From positions 24,220,691 through 24,284,690 of the forward strand of contig NC_090730.1 of the NCBI RefSeq assembly GCF_036898095.1: a DNA stretch of 64,000 bases, in the 5' to 3' direction. The DNA is from Palaemon carinicauda (lineage: Eukaryota; Arthropoda; Malacostraca; Decapoda; Palaemonidae). Position numbers and translations under genes: made by a program. Below the pieces are notes generated by a model. That model was given only the letters and a program-made list of their open reading frames with translations. It was not told where the DNA came from and made no database searches. Within the stretch, counting starts at the first letter, position 1. Each line of letters opens with the position of its first letter. Positions 51,641-60,383 of the stretch are shown piece after piece.

Positions 51641-54433
51641 TTACTCGGGAGTAACTACGCTCCCTGCGGCTACTGTAGAAAATTTTAGGGCTTCCAAATG
51701 TTTAAGGTAGTGTTTCTTGAACACTGACGGTGATTTCCACCCTGTATACCTGGAAAGGTCTGTAAAATTCATGTGGTGAAAAAAGTTCACCGAAGTAGCA
51801 ACTGCTCTAATATCATGTGCAAGAGGAAAAGAGTCAGGGTTAGCTTGTTTAATAAAATACAAAATTTGTTGCCTGATCCCTTTAATAGTAATGGTACCGC
51901 CTTGTTCTCTAACGAATAGAGGCCCCGAGGAGTTAGAGGAGGTCCGGGATAAATAAGACCTAAGAGTAGTGACAGGGCACAGCGACGGATCTTGCGTGAG
52001 GGGAACAATTTTCCAGGAGGTCCATCTGTTTTGAGGGTCTTCATTCTTAGCCAAAAAGAATTTGTTAGGAGAAAGAAGGACCTCTCCTGAAGGCAGAAAG
52101 TCAATATGACCCGGGTCTCTCGACAAGGCTGCCAATTCAGAAATTCTTGCCCCGGAAGCCAAGCTCACTAGGAAAAGTGTTTTCCTGAGAAGGGGCAAGT
52201 AATCACAAGAACTGTTAATGGTATCAGAAGCCAATTTGAGTACGTCATTAAGGAACCAGGTCACCGGGGTAGGACGAGTAACCGGTTTCAGTCTGGCACA
52301 AGCTTTCGGAATTGAAGCTAACAAAGAGTCGGTTAAGTCTATGTTAAAACCCACTAGGAAGATCTTTTTCAGAGCCGATTTAATAGTGGTGATAGTATTG
52401 GCTGCCAGACCTGATTCTAATAAAGATCTAAAGAAAGTGACTGTAAGGTTCAAGTTCATACAGTTCACGTCTGAGTCTATTAAAAATTTTGCCAACTTTT
52501 TAACTGCAGAGTCATACTGGCGGATGGTGGAATCCCGTTTATCCGATTCTAGGAACAAGGTGTTTTGAGGATCAATATTGGCACCATGCATAGCCGCAAA
52601 CTTCATAAAGTCCATAAAGTTAGGGCGCTCTGAATGTTTGAGAAAGCGTACACGAGTGTTTGTACTATCTGAGACAGAACCGGATTGGGTATCGGGTGAG
52701 GGTATAGTCTCAACTCCCGCAGGAGAGGATACCAGTTGCTCTTGGGCCAGTTGGGTGCGACCAAGGCTACTTGTCCCTTGAAGGATCTCAGTTTGTCTAG
52801 AACTTTCAGCAAAAGATTCACCGGGGGAAAGAGATAAATCTTTTCCCAGTTGTCCCAATTCTGTGACATGGCATCTGTGGCGTAAGCCTGAGGGTCTAGA
52901 TTGGGAGCCACATATACTCTCAATTTGTGGTTGGATTCCGTGGCGAAGAGGTCCACTTGGAGACCGGGAACCTGAGAGAGAATCCACCGAAATGACTTTA
53001 GATCGAGTGACCATTCCGATTCTAGAGGGGAGGTCCGGGACAGGGCGTCTGCCACTACATTCCGGACTCCCACCAGGTGGACAGCTGAAAGATGCCAACG
53101 GTTCGAGGCTGCTAGGGAGAATATGGCTACTAGAACATGGTTCAGAGGCCCTGACTTTGACCCGCATCTGTTGAGGCAGCGGACCACCACTTCGCTGTCG
53201 AGGACCAGACGAAGGTGTTGTTTCTTGGGAAGAGCGAGACGTTTCAGGGTTAGAAGAACTGCCATGGCCTCTAGCACATTGATGTGAAAATGGCGGAACA
53301 AGGGAGTCCAAAGACCTTGAACTTTCTTGAGCTGAGAATAGCCGCCCCAACCTGATAAGGATGCGTCTGTGTGAATGATTAATTCCGGAGGCGGAAATCG
53401 AAGGGGAACTGACTTTGACAGACTGTTTGCTCTTGTCCAAGGAAGAAGTCTTTCCCGTAGAATGGGAGGAAGGCGGACTTTCCTGTCCCGGAGCTTCCGG
53501 TTCGCCCTCGAACGCCAGACACGATTGATATCTTTCAATTTTGCCTTCAGAAGAAGATCCGTCACTGAGGCAAACTGAAGGGACCCCAGAATCTTCTCTT
53601 GGAGTCGTCTGGAACTTACTTTGTCTTTGAGAAAGCGTTTGGTGTTCCTTGCAATCTCTAACCTCTTGGGTCTGGGAAGACACAGAGTATGAGATATAAG
53701 ATCCCATTGCAGGCCGAGCCATTGGAACTTCGATTTTGGAAGAATACGGGACTTCTTGAAGTTGATCTGGAAGCCTAGAGATTGAAGATAATGGATGACT
53801 TTGTGAGTGGCTTTTAGGCAATTTTGGGAGGTGTCTGACCAAATGAGCCAGTCGTCCAGATAGGCTACTACTTGAATCCCTTGATTCCTGAGTTCCTGAA
53901 CAGCGACTTCCGCTAGCTTTGTGAAGATCCTTGGGGCAATGTTGAGCCCGAAAGGCATCACCTTGAAGGAGTAACTTTTGTCCCCTAAGCGAAAGCCTAG
54001 GTACGGACGGAAGTGTCTCGCTATCGGGACGTGATAGTAGGCGTCTGTAAGATCGATAGAGGTGGTGACGGCCCCACGGGGAAGTAAGGTCCGCACCTGC
54101 GAGACGGTAAGCATTCGAAACTTGTCGCATTGAATGGACAAGTTGAGAAGGGATAGATCTAGAATCACTCTTCTCTTGTCTGAATCCTTCTTCGGGACAC
54201 TGAACAGCCGACCATGAAACTTCAGATGTTTCGTTTCTTGTATGGCGTTCTTTTGTAAAAGATCCTGGACAAATTCGACCAGGTCCGGAGTGGAATGTTG
54301 ACGAAATTTGTTCGGAGGAGGAGGTCCTTGAATCCAACTCCACCCCAGTCCCTTGGAGATGATACTGAACGCCCAGGGACTGAACCTCCATTTGTTGCGG
54401 AAGGCATAGAGCCTCCCCCCTACCTGCTGCACC
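51641..54433 (-). CDS. DR7 tyrosine recombinase frame, open back to the Gag stop
   Basis: From the ATG at 54391 the frame has 916 codons. The YR domain lies in about the last 330: TIRQYDSAVKKLAKFLIDS, Arg in ASGARISELAALS, H859/R862 (LAHDIRAVATS), W885 and Tyr895 in FKKHYLKHLEAL. The upstream 580 codons are Ser-rich without a recognised domain and overlap the RT gene in another frame. The frame is identical to the Gag frame and separated from it by one UGA (54434-54436), with 14 open codons before the first ATG. Here an ATG start is available, unlike DR2. Confidence 0.93.
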   Translation of the reverse strand, partial: GAAGRGEALCLPQQMEVQSLGVQYHLQGTGVELDSRTSSSEQISSTFHSGPGRICPGSFTKERHTRNETSEVSWSAVQCPEEGFRQEKSDSRSIPSQLVHSMRQVSNAYRLAGADLTSPWGRHHLYRSYRRLLSRPDSETLPSVPRLSLRGQKLLLQGDAFRAQHCPKDLHKASGSRCSGTQESRDSSSSLSGRLAHLVRHLPKLPKSHSQSHPLSSISRLPDQLQEVPYSSKIEVPMARPAMGSYISYSVSSQTQEVRDCKEHQTLSQRQSKFQTTPREDSGVPSVCLSDGSSSEGKIERYQSCLAFEGEPEAPGQESPPSSHSTGKTSSLDKSKQSVKVSSPSISASGINHSHRRILIRLGRLFSAQESSRSLDSLVPPFSHQCARGHGSSSNPETSRSSQETTPSSGPRQRSGGPLPQQMRVKVRASEPCSSSHILPSSLEPLASFSCPPGGSPECSGRRPVPDLPSRIGMVTRSKVISVDSLSGSRSPSGPLRHGIQPQIESICGSQSRPSGLRHRCHVTELGQLGKDLSLSPGESFAESSRQTEILQGTSSLGRTQLAQEQLVSSPAGVETIPSPDTQSGSVSDSTNTRVRFLKHSERPNFMDFMKFAAMHGANIDPQNTLFLESDKRDSTIRQYDSAVKKLAKFLIDSDVNCMNLNLTVTFFRSLLESGLAANTITTIKSALKKIFLVGFNIDLTDSLLASIPKACARLKPVTRPTPVTWFLNDVLKLASDTINSSCDYLPLLRKTLFLVSLASGARISELAALSRDPGHIDFLPSGEVLLSPNKFFLAKNEDPQNRWTSWKIVPLTQDPSLCPVTTLRSYLSRTSSNSSGPLFVREQGGTITIKGIRQQILYFIKQANPDSFPLAHDIRAVATSVNFFHHMNFTDLSRYTGWKSPSVFKKHYLKHLEALKFSTVAAGSVVTPE

Positions 54434-54816
54434 TCAGTATTGGTTTGAGGAGTTGCCTCCACGTCCGCCTCGGAAGTTCTTTCCTCTGCGAAAGGCTCTT
54501 CCCCTGCCTTTGTTCTGGTTAGAGCCACGGTGGTAGCCTCTACCTCTACCATAACTCTGGGAAGAGCTATGAGCCTCGTAGGACTGGTTAAAGGCAGGGG
54601 AAGTGGCGGAGGCACCAGAAAGCTGGCTCTTAGGTAGCAGAACGGTGACATAGTCATCCGAAGGAGCCCGAGAGGTGGAAGGCTGTGCAGGGACAACAGA
54701 AGATGGAGGAAGAGGCAGCCGGAAGTTGGATGAAGCACTCTGTTGTTGCCTGAACTGGGTGGAGGTATATGGTCTAAGCTTCTTCCTACCCCGGGCTTGA
54801 TAATTTGCGGGGTCAT
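52603..54816 (-). CDS. DR7 RT-RNase H-methyltransferase-like polyprotein
   Basis: The frame is 737 codons, of which the first about 128 overlap Gag in another frame and may not be used (recognisable RT sequence starts near GGRLYAFRNKW). RT motif A Asp255 (SIDLTDAYYHVPI), motif B PFGLNIAPRIFTK, YLDD 319-322. RNase H acids Asp484 (HTDAS), Glu516, Asp540 and Asp590 (NVVADALSR). A Dam-like block (VDLFATESNHKL, LFPP near 662, VAPNWPKSNW) follows. The frame is +1 relative to Gag as in DR2/DR3. Confidence 0.94.
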   Translation of the reverse strand: MTPQIIKPGVGRSLDHIPPPSSGNNRVLHPTSGCLFLHLLLSLHSLPPLGLLRMTMSPFCYLRASFLVPPPLPLPLTSPTRLIALPRVMVEVEATTVALTRTKAGEEPFAEERTSEADVEATPQTNTEVQQVGGRLYAFRNKWRFSPWAFSIISKGLGWSWIQGPPPPNKFRQHSTPDLVEFVQDLLQKNAIQETKHLKFHGRLFSVPKKDSDKRRVILDLSLLNLSIQCDKFRMLTVSQVRTLLPRGAVTTSIDLTDAYYHVPIARHFRPYLGFRLGDKSYSFKVMPFGLNIAPRIFTKLAEVAVQELRNQGIQVVAYLDDWLIWSDTSQNCLKATHKVIHYLQSLGFQINFKKSRILPKSKFQWLGLQWDLISHTLCLPRPKRLEIARNTKRFLKDKVSSRRLQEKILGSLQFASVTDLLLKAKLKDINRVWRSRANRKLRDRKVRLPPILRERLLPWTRANSLSKSVPLRFPPPELIIHTDASLSGWGGYSQLKKVQGLWTPLFRHFHINVLEAMAVLLTLKRLALPKKQHLRLVLDSEVVVRCLNRCGSKSGPLNHVLVAIFSLAASNRWHLSAVHLVGVRNVVADALSRTSPLESEWSLDLKSFRWILSQVPGLQVDLFATESNHKLRVYVAPNLDPQAYATDAMSQNWDNWEKIYLFPPVNLLLKVLDKLRSFKGQVALVAPNWPKSNWYPLLRELRLYPHPIPNPVLSQIVQTLVYAFSNIQSALTLWTL

Positions 54817-56509
54817 ACTTGCGTTTAGGGGTCAAACCCCAACGGGCTTTAAGGCTCTGATTAACCCTAGTGGCCTCCGCCAAGACTTCCTCTACGAGAT
54901 CCTCGGGGAAGAGATTTGAACCCCAACAGGAGGACCGGATGAGTTTATTAGGTTCATGCCTAATCGTCGCCTCAGCTAGAACATGCTTGCGACATCTGCG
55001 TTTAGCAGTAGCGAAGTCATACAAGTCATAATATAAAGACTGTAACGTAGCATTGTTGAGAGACTTAAAAATACTCTCCGTATCGTAAGTCAAGGCTATC
55101 GACTCCGTGGATGTGGCCAGGTTTAGAGTACGGCCCACACGTAGGCGGGAATCATATTCCTGTTTAATGAGGGATTCCGGGAGACGGGGAAGCTTCTCAC
55201 TAAACAAGACTGAGGCACATTCTGCTGCAAGCTTGCCGGAGGTAAATGTGGTATGGACGTTGTCCCAACACTCAATACCTGAGGGAAGAAGGAGGGAGAT
55301 TGGATCCACCTCTCGGATGGGAGGCAAGGGCTTCTCCTCCAGAGCATATTGAAAGGCAAGCTCTGCCACCTTATTGACGCATGGAGTCAAGGTGTTCTTG
55401 TCCATTAAGAACATCGTAAAGGAGCTTTTATAAGGCGTCAGCATGGTGTTAGTGCAGCCGATGTCATTCAAAAATCTGGCCCAAACAGATTGGGCTTGCT
55501 CCTTCGGGAAGATGACCGTCTCTTTGGGGACCTTGTCTAATCGGACTAAAGCTTCCTCGGTAAGTCTGGCATAACCATGAAATGGAAATGCCAGACCCGG
55601 AGGAAAGAATTCAAAGTCCTCTAGAGGACGAGTGCCAAGGCCCTCCAGAGTCAACATTCCGTCTGAGAACGGGGAATGAAGAGCCATCCGCCAGGGGTTG
55701 TTCTTGGCAAACGGCGGGAGCTTAGAGGCATCCGGGATGAGAGAGCTTTGGACTCTCTCCGGAGCTCCTTGCTCTAAAGCCCCAATTCTCTGACCGAAGT
55801 TAGAGAACATCGTGTCCATCCTCGACTGCATCTCCGAAACCAACTTTGCCTGCATCTCCGACACGATGCGAAGCATGGCTGATTCGGAAAGGCCCGGGCT
55901 AGCAGCAGGAGGGGCGGAAGGAACTCCCGGGTCGTGAGACTTAGAGGAGGAACCAGAGGTCTTTGAAGACGGGTTCGTACAATGTTTAGAGCCATGAGAA
56001 GTCTTGTGAGGCTTGCGAGCTTTGGGTAAGGTCCTTGAAGTAGACTTATCCTTAGGGGGAACCGGGTATGAACGTTGAGACGAATCACGGTCCCCAGAAA
56101 ATCCAAGAAAAGAAGAGCAATCAGAAGAAGAAGAAAGAGCGGGGCTGAGGATAGGAATCTCAGCGCCGGACACACCTGCCTCACTTACCACCCTACCTGT
56201 ATCCGGCTCGTCTAGCAACATTGGTTCGACGTCCAGGTTCATGGAGGCAACATTGTCCTCCAGACCTCCGGGGGCGTCCGATGGATCTTGCTCTGGGTCG
56301 ATGAAACCCGTTATAGTGGCATCAATGTGGGCAATGATGGGAGCTGCCACATGCCTAGCCACAGCAGCTGAAGACTTAGCGTTGGGGTAAACCATGGTGC
56401 AGTAGTCCTCAGATAGGACGTACGGCCGCTTAGACTTCACATTCCGGGCAAACCCACCAACCCACACTTTCAGTGTGGCCCGAGCCGCAGACTTTTGCTC
56501 CGGGGATGC
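54434..56509 (-). CDS. DR7 Gag exon 2
   Basis: The open frame enters from acceptor TTATTTCAG (ending 56510) with ASPEQKSAARATLKVWVGGF and has no good ATG near its 5' end, which argues for an upstream exon. It has a Ser/Pro-rich linker, a possible coiled stretch (RIVSEMQAKLVSEMQSRMDT), a capsid-like region (NPWRMALHSPF...GLAFPFHGYA, SSCWGSNLFPEDLVEEVL) and an RGG/Arg-Gly-rich tail (RGRAFRRGKNFRGGRGGN). The stop is UGA followed by G. With exon 1 the product is 748 residues. Confidence 0.88.
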   Translation of the reverse strand, partial: ASPEQKSAARATLKVWVGGFARNVKSKRPYVLSEDYCTMVYPNAKSSAAVARHVAAPIIAHIDATITGFIDPEQDPSDAPGGLEDNVASMNLDVEPMLLDEPDTGRVVSEAGVSGAEIPILSPALSSSSDCSSFLGFSGDRDSSQRSYPVPPKDKSTSRTLPKARKPHKTSHGSKHCTNPSSKTSGSSSKSHDPGVPSAPPAASPGLSESAMLRIVSEMQAKLVSEMQSRMDTMFSNFGQRIGALEQGAPERVQSSLIPDASKLPPFAKNNPWRMALHSPFSDGMLTLEGLGTRPLEDFEFFPPGLAFPFHGYARLTEEALVRLDKVPKETVIFPKEQAQSVWARFLNDIGCTNTMLTPYKSSFTMFLMDKNTLTPCVNKVAELAFQYALEEKPLPPIREVDPISLLLPSGIECWDNVHTTFTSGKLAAECASVLFSEKLPRLPESLIKQEYDSRLRVGRTLNLATSTESIALTYDTESIFKSLNNATLQSLYYDLYDFATAKRRCRKHVLAEATIRHEPNKLIRSSCWGSNLFPEDLVEEVLAEATRVNQSLKARWGLTPKRKYDPANYQARGRKKLRPYTSTQFRQQQSASSNFRLPLPPSSVVPAQPSTSRAPSDDYVTVLLPKSQLSGASATSPAFNQSYEAHSSSQSYGRGRGYHRGSNQNKGRGRAFRRGKNFRGGRGGNSSNQY

Positions 56510-56621
56510 CTGAAATAATAGTGGGAATTATAAAAGGGAGACTCCCAATGGTCCTTCAAGACCATAGATATCTTACTAAGAGTAAATAGAATAAGAAGGC
56601 AATATAGCCAACGGGACTCAC

Positions 56622-56792
56622 CGAGTCAGATCCAAGGGTAGTGATGAGGTCGAAGCAAATCACACAGTTATCCGGGTGCCATACCACAACGTCTTCCAGT
56701 TGAACCCCACAAGGGGCGTGAGATCGGCAGACTGAGTGGCCACAAGGCTGGTGCAGAACAGCTGCACAGGCCGGCGTCAGACAATGCACCAT
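56622..56792 (-). CDS. DR7 Gag exon 1: Cys/His-rich N-terminus
   Basis: 57 codons from ATG at 56792 to donor TCG|GTGAGT (56621). It carries C4, C9, C17, H19, C22, H25, C28, H39, C43 and C46 in a spacing that suggests zinc binding (CxxxxC, CGHxxC, WHPDxCxxC). It is the positional counterpart of the Cys cluster at the N-terminus of DR2/DR3 Gag. The intron is 112 bp (56510-56621), phase 0. Unspliced, the frame would stop soon after YLWS. A pyrimidine-rich TTCTTTTTATAG directly precedes the ATG and could be a further acceptor. Confidence 0.78.
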
Positions 56793-56830
56793 CTATAAAA
56801 AGAATAGTATATGAGAAACTGTAATTCTCT

Positions 56831-57175
56831 TAAGTAGGGGCGGGTCTGGAGGACCCGGGCCTAACATAGGTCTAACACAAGATTAGAGCTTAACTGTACT
56901 ATTCTTTAAGTAGGGGCGGGTCCGGAGGACCCGGGCCTAACATAGGTCTAACCCAAGAATAGAGCTTAACTGTACTATTCTTTAAGTAGGGGCGGGTCCG
57001 GAGGACCCGGGTCTAACATAGGTCTAACACAAGATTAGAGCTTAACTGTACTATTCTTTAAGTAGGGGCGGGTCCGGAGGACCCGGGCCTAACATAGGTC
57101 TAACACAAGGTTAGAGCTTAACTGTAATATTCTTACATAGGGGCGGGACCGGAGGTCCCGGGCCTAAACATAAGT
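56831..57175. repeat. 76-bp tandem repeat in DR7 leader, about 4.5 copies
   Basis: Unit starts at 56831, 56907, 56983, 57059 and about 57134. Each unit contains GGGTCCGGAGGACCC, a perfect short hairpin, and a piece 'aacataggtctaacacaag'. A diverged half unit follows with GGGACCGGAGGTCCC, in which both stem strands changed so that pairing is kept. It lies between the 5' ITR and Gag exon 1. Confidence 0.95.
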
Positions 57176-58275
57176 CTAACTTGAAACTAAAGTATAGCAA
57201 TCCATTCCGGTCAAGCCGGGAGCATAAAAAAGGATGCAATAACAAGGAATTAAGACACATGGTGTCTGATTTCCCGGGGCGGGGTAGACCCCGGGCCGGG
57301 AAATAAAGGTATATCCAATACCAATTCCTTTAGGGACTCCGGGGTAGTGATCTGTCATATATAATCATCATAGGAAATGTTATAAAATAATAGGGGGGCG
57401 GAACTGTAGCTAAGAACTGCCAATCGAACCCGGAGGGTTTCGTATAACATAAGCCAGAATGAAAAGTGAATATAAAATAGGGTGCACCGGGATCCAACTC
57501 TGTTGACCGGTGGCCAACCAGACTAGACAGAGACGAACCCGCCGGGCCACCCGGAGGACAAAGTCCATAAACACTTAACTACCCCCTCTAAAAGGAGGGA
57601 AGGCAACGGTCCCTTAGTGGAGGGGGGAGAAGCCTAGCCTCCCACCTAGCTAGAGGGGGAGCGTGGGGGAGGATCACGTGATACGAGGCAGCAGGGCTAC
57701 CAACTGACGATCCCCAACCAGACAGATCAAACGGAGTAATGGCACAAATATTCATTATAATAATAATAATAGCGTTAAATTATATGAATAAACACACAGA
57801 AAATTTTTGGGCAAGGCATGCAACATAATAATTAAATCACAAAAGACACACCTGATGGCTAAAAATAACATTGCCGCCTTAGCACGAAGGTCGGCAGCCA
57901 TAACGATACGTAAATGATATCGGCCCAAAAAATTGAACCACGAGGATTCTAAACGCTAAATAATGAATATTCACAATAACAAATAATATTTGATAATAAA
58001 AATAATACACATAGTAACACCGCAAGTGAAAATTAAAAGCTCTCAAAAACAGGAGTACCAACCGTAGTGAAATCAAGCAAGATCGGTATGAACGAAGAGA
58101 ATAAACTCCTATAATATAAATATTAAACGATCTAGGTTGCTCAAAACACAGTAAAACCCAGCTTGGTACTTAACTTAGACGGTGTCTCCTGGGAAACCGA
58201 CGAAGAAGCCATAATTAAATGGAAAATAACCAAAATTCGAGAGCACAAACAAAAATGCGGGTTACTTTACTCGTC
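57176..58275 (-). other. DR7 5' leader, non-coding
   Basis: About 1.1 kb between the tandem repeat and the right ITR. GC-rich pieces (near 57270-57300 and 57590-57660) alternate with AT-rich sequence. No convincing coding frame is seen. It probably contains the transcription start or an upstream intron, but no clear donor could be chosen. Confidence 0.5.
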
Positions 58276-58550
58276 GTGCTAAAAGGAGTTGGGTTCTGAG
58301 CGGATGCATTGTTAGTAGTACCGAGTGAGGTTGAACGGCTCTCCTCTATTGGGGTTCTCTGTCGTGGATTAATCTAAATAGTGCGGGACCTCTGGAATAT
58401 ACGCCCAATTTTATACCGACACCAATAGGTGAGCGAGCTAGTTAACCTAGCACTCCTTTACATTTTTTCTCTGGTATATTTAGCAGTAAATTACCTAAGA
58501 ATAAGTGCTAAATGGAGCTTATTCACTGGGCGGCACAGGTTCGAGCCCAG
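58276..58550. repeat. DR7 right ITR and outer end
   Basis: Inverted copy of 50936-51204 with only a few differences, mostly at the inner edge (AACTCCTTTTAGCAC against AACTCCTTAGCAC) and in the outer tip (GGTTCGAGCCCAG against GGTCCTTCGCCCAG). Confidence 0.95.
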
Positions 58551-59329
58551 AAAAGAAAAATCATAAAATATAAATTCTTTTCAAGTTACTGTAGTGCTTT
58601 TACATTCAATCCATGGAATATTCAGATTTGCTTTTATATAGTACAGCTATATTTGTTTATGTTAATATAGAGGGGTGAATATACAGTAGTTCGTTTGGAA
58701 AAACATAAAAGTTTCTTATAACATGTAAAATATTTTTCCTTTACAATATATGATTGTTACCTTACTAAGAGTGAAACGTGTTACGAATCAAACACAGGGT
58801 AAGCTAAGAATACGGCAGTGTAAGGGGGTTAGCAGGGGGGGGCGTTAGCCCCTTCTGTTAGTGTTAAGGACATGACTTGTTGGTCAGGTTAGGTGGGGAA
58901 GTTTCAGTTAGGTGGTCTTCTTATGCAGAGGTTTTGCAGAACGGAAACAGTTTTTGTAGTGCAGTGACAATATCTTACGATCAACTATAAAATGGGAAGA
59001 AAATTCCCATTTTCTATGGACATGAGGATCTGGTCGCTGATATACAAAAGCTCTGCAACGGAAATAAAGGTCATTTTTGAAGAAAACGGGCATTTTTTCC
59101 ATATAAAACCCCATCTTAACAGCATAGCTTTTGCCATGATAAACTATAGTAATACCTAATTTTCTATGAGAGCAGAAAGCTTAGGGACCCAACGATCTAC
59201 CCTGTGTCCGCCTATCTATAACCACACCTCTCAATTTCTAGTACGAGACACTACAGTTAAGAGGCATTAACCAAGTTAAGTAAGGTTATGTTACTGTGGG
59301 AAGGGTATGGAAAACTGAAAATATATTAC

Positions 59330-59451
59330 CTCATGAAACTGGTATCGTGAGAAATTATTTCTCCCGGAGTGACAAGTTTGGGCCGTGCGGTTCCATGGGC
59401 TGGAACCATCGACTGAATCCGGGGTAATTCTGAAGCTAGTTTGATTTCCAT
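59330..59451 (-). CDS. EXOSC2: EXOSC2 exon 1: start codon and N-terminus
   Basis: ATG at 59451. It encodes MEIKLASELPRIQSMVPAHG, then a short linker and KLVTPGEIISHDTSFM, ending AG|GTAATA (phase 2). The pattern 'vtPGe.I..dt.FMRGHGTY' across the exon 1/2 junction is the Rrp4 N-terminal signature. Human and fly proteins have a similar length before it. Upstream in-frame sequence (59461 onwards) is AT-rich and looks like 5' UTR. I see no certain TATA box. Confidence 0.93.
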
Positions 59452-60383
59452 TCCGAAAGAAATACGTTATATTAAAATATAAACGTGTATAACAAGGATT
59501 GTTAGCTCACAGAATTCTGGAAAGCTACAAATGAACTTTATGACGTCTTGTTGACAACAAACCAGATCAAATTCACAACACGCTTGTCGCTTAACCAGTC
59601 TAGTATGCATAGTGTTGAGTTGCTGCCTTTGTAACGGCGACCCTATGTTTTTTTTTTCCATTATATTAAGAGTTTTTAATATTTTTTCTGGCTTTCCATA
59701 ATTGGTAATATTTATATATTTACATATTTTCCATATTTTATATTTTCAACAGTAGAAGGCTTTTTATTAAGACTAATTTATTTACTTGGAGTGGTTTCGT
59801 GAGTAAAATACACCAATTTCTTGTGGTCTCTAGTTTACAGTCTAATAAGAAGTGCATCAAAGTTTCCTCTTCCCCTTCACATAATTTGTATTTTGTATCA
59901 GCATTTTCAGATTTTTTTCTCCACTGTACATCTAGTATCTTGGTAACACAAGTTTCTTTACGTGATATTCATTCAGATTTTTTCATTCATTCAGATTTTT
60001 TTTATACAAAACAATGTTTCTGAGGTGATAGCCAGCGATTCTTACTAGATTATTTATTTCAGTACTGAGAGACAATTGCAGCCAAGTGATAGCCTACACC
60101 TAGGTCACGAATTTATCTAATAGATATCAGTGGAAGAAATAAGTCCTTGGGTCACACCTCAGTTTATATTACTAATTAGTTGACTGCTTCGACACCATAA
60201 TTCAAATAACGTATTCATTTGAATACAAACTTACCATCTCTATGGTTACTTCATCCCAGTTGTTGTAAACTACATCATAAAGAAGTTCAACAATTTTATA
60301 TAAAAAAAGAAATATATAAAACTTGCCTTAATTATATCACACAATTTTACCACTAGTTGCTCGGATTCCAGTGATCAGGTAAT
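59452..60383. other. EXOSC2 5' flank, nothing else recognised
   Basis: Presumed 5' UTR/promoter side of EXOSC2 (the gene reads leftwards). A TGACGTC core (CRE-like) lies at 59539-59545. That is an isolated match and not evidence of regulation. Further right is AT-rich sequence without a gene. Confidence 0.4.

Larger units (their letters stand above)
50899..58555 (-). mobile_element. DR7: intact second-lineage DIRS retrotransposon, 7.7 kb
   Basis: ITRs 50936-51204 and 58276-58550 are almost identical over about 270 bp, which suggests a recent insertion. AAAAG occurs at both borders (50899-50903 and 58551-58555) with no target duplication. The ICR at 51244-51335 contains the reverse complement of the left outer end running into that of the right outer end at CTTTTC. 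It encodes a spliced Gag, RT-RNase H-Dam-like protein and YR, all open. Proteins are only distantly similar to DR2/DR3, and the ends are unrelated in sequence to those of DR1-DR6. Confidence 0.96.
43266..59329 (-). other. EXOSC2 intron 1 (16.1 kb)
   Basis: Donor GTAATA at 59329, acceptor CACAG at 43270-43266. It contains DR6 and DR7. The stretch 43310-43410 starts 'cagtaatgcctcaagatacaaaatt', resembling the end of a pogo/Tigger-type MITE. 50435-50898 and 58556-59329 are AT-rich with nothing recognised. Confidence 0.9.
474..59451 (-). other. EXOSC2: EXOSC2 (Rrp4) gene span: four exons and three giant introns, 3' part off-window
   Basis: Four minus-strand blocks in the right order encode consecutive parts of the exosome cap protein Rrp4/EXOSC2. 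Exon phases are compatible (2, then 1, then 0, then 0), every border is GT/AG, and the joined coding length is 495 nt (165 codons). Human EXOSC2 is about 290 residues, so the KH domain and C-terminus must lie to the left of base 1. Introns are about 26.3, 16.1 and 16.1 kb and consist mainly of DIRS retrotransposons. Rrp4 sits on the cap of the nuclear and cytoplasmic RNA exosome and contacts RNA entering the central channel. The exon assignment rests on direct reading of family motifs, not on a database search. Confidence 0.93.

Noticed and set aside
56831..57175. Regularly spaced repeats resembling a CRISPR array
   Set aside because: The whole 76-bp unit is repeated without variable spacers, it lies inside a eukaryotic retrotransposon leader, and no cas gene is present.
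59539..59545. TGACGTC as a regulatory CRE of EXOSC2
   Set aside because: It is a single short match in AT-rich sequence, with no supporting context.
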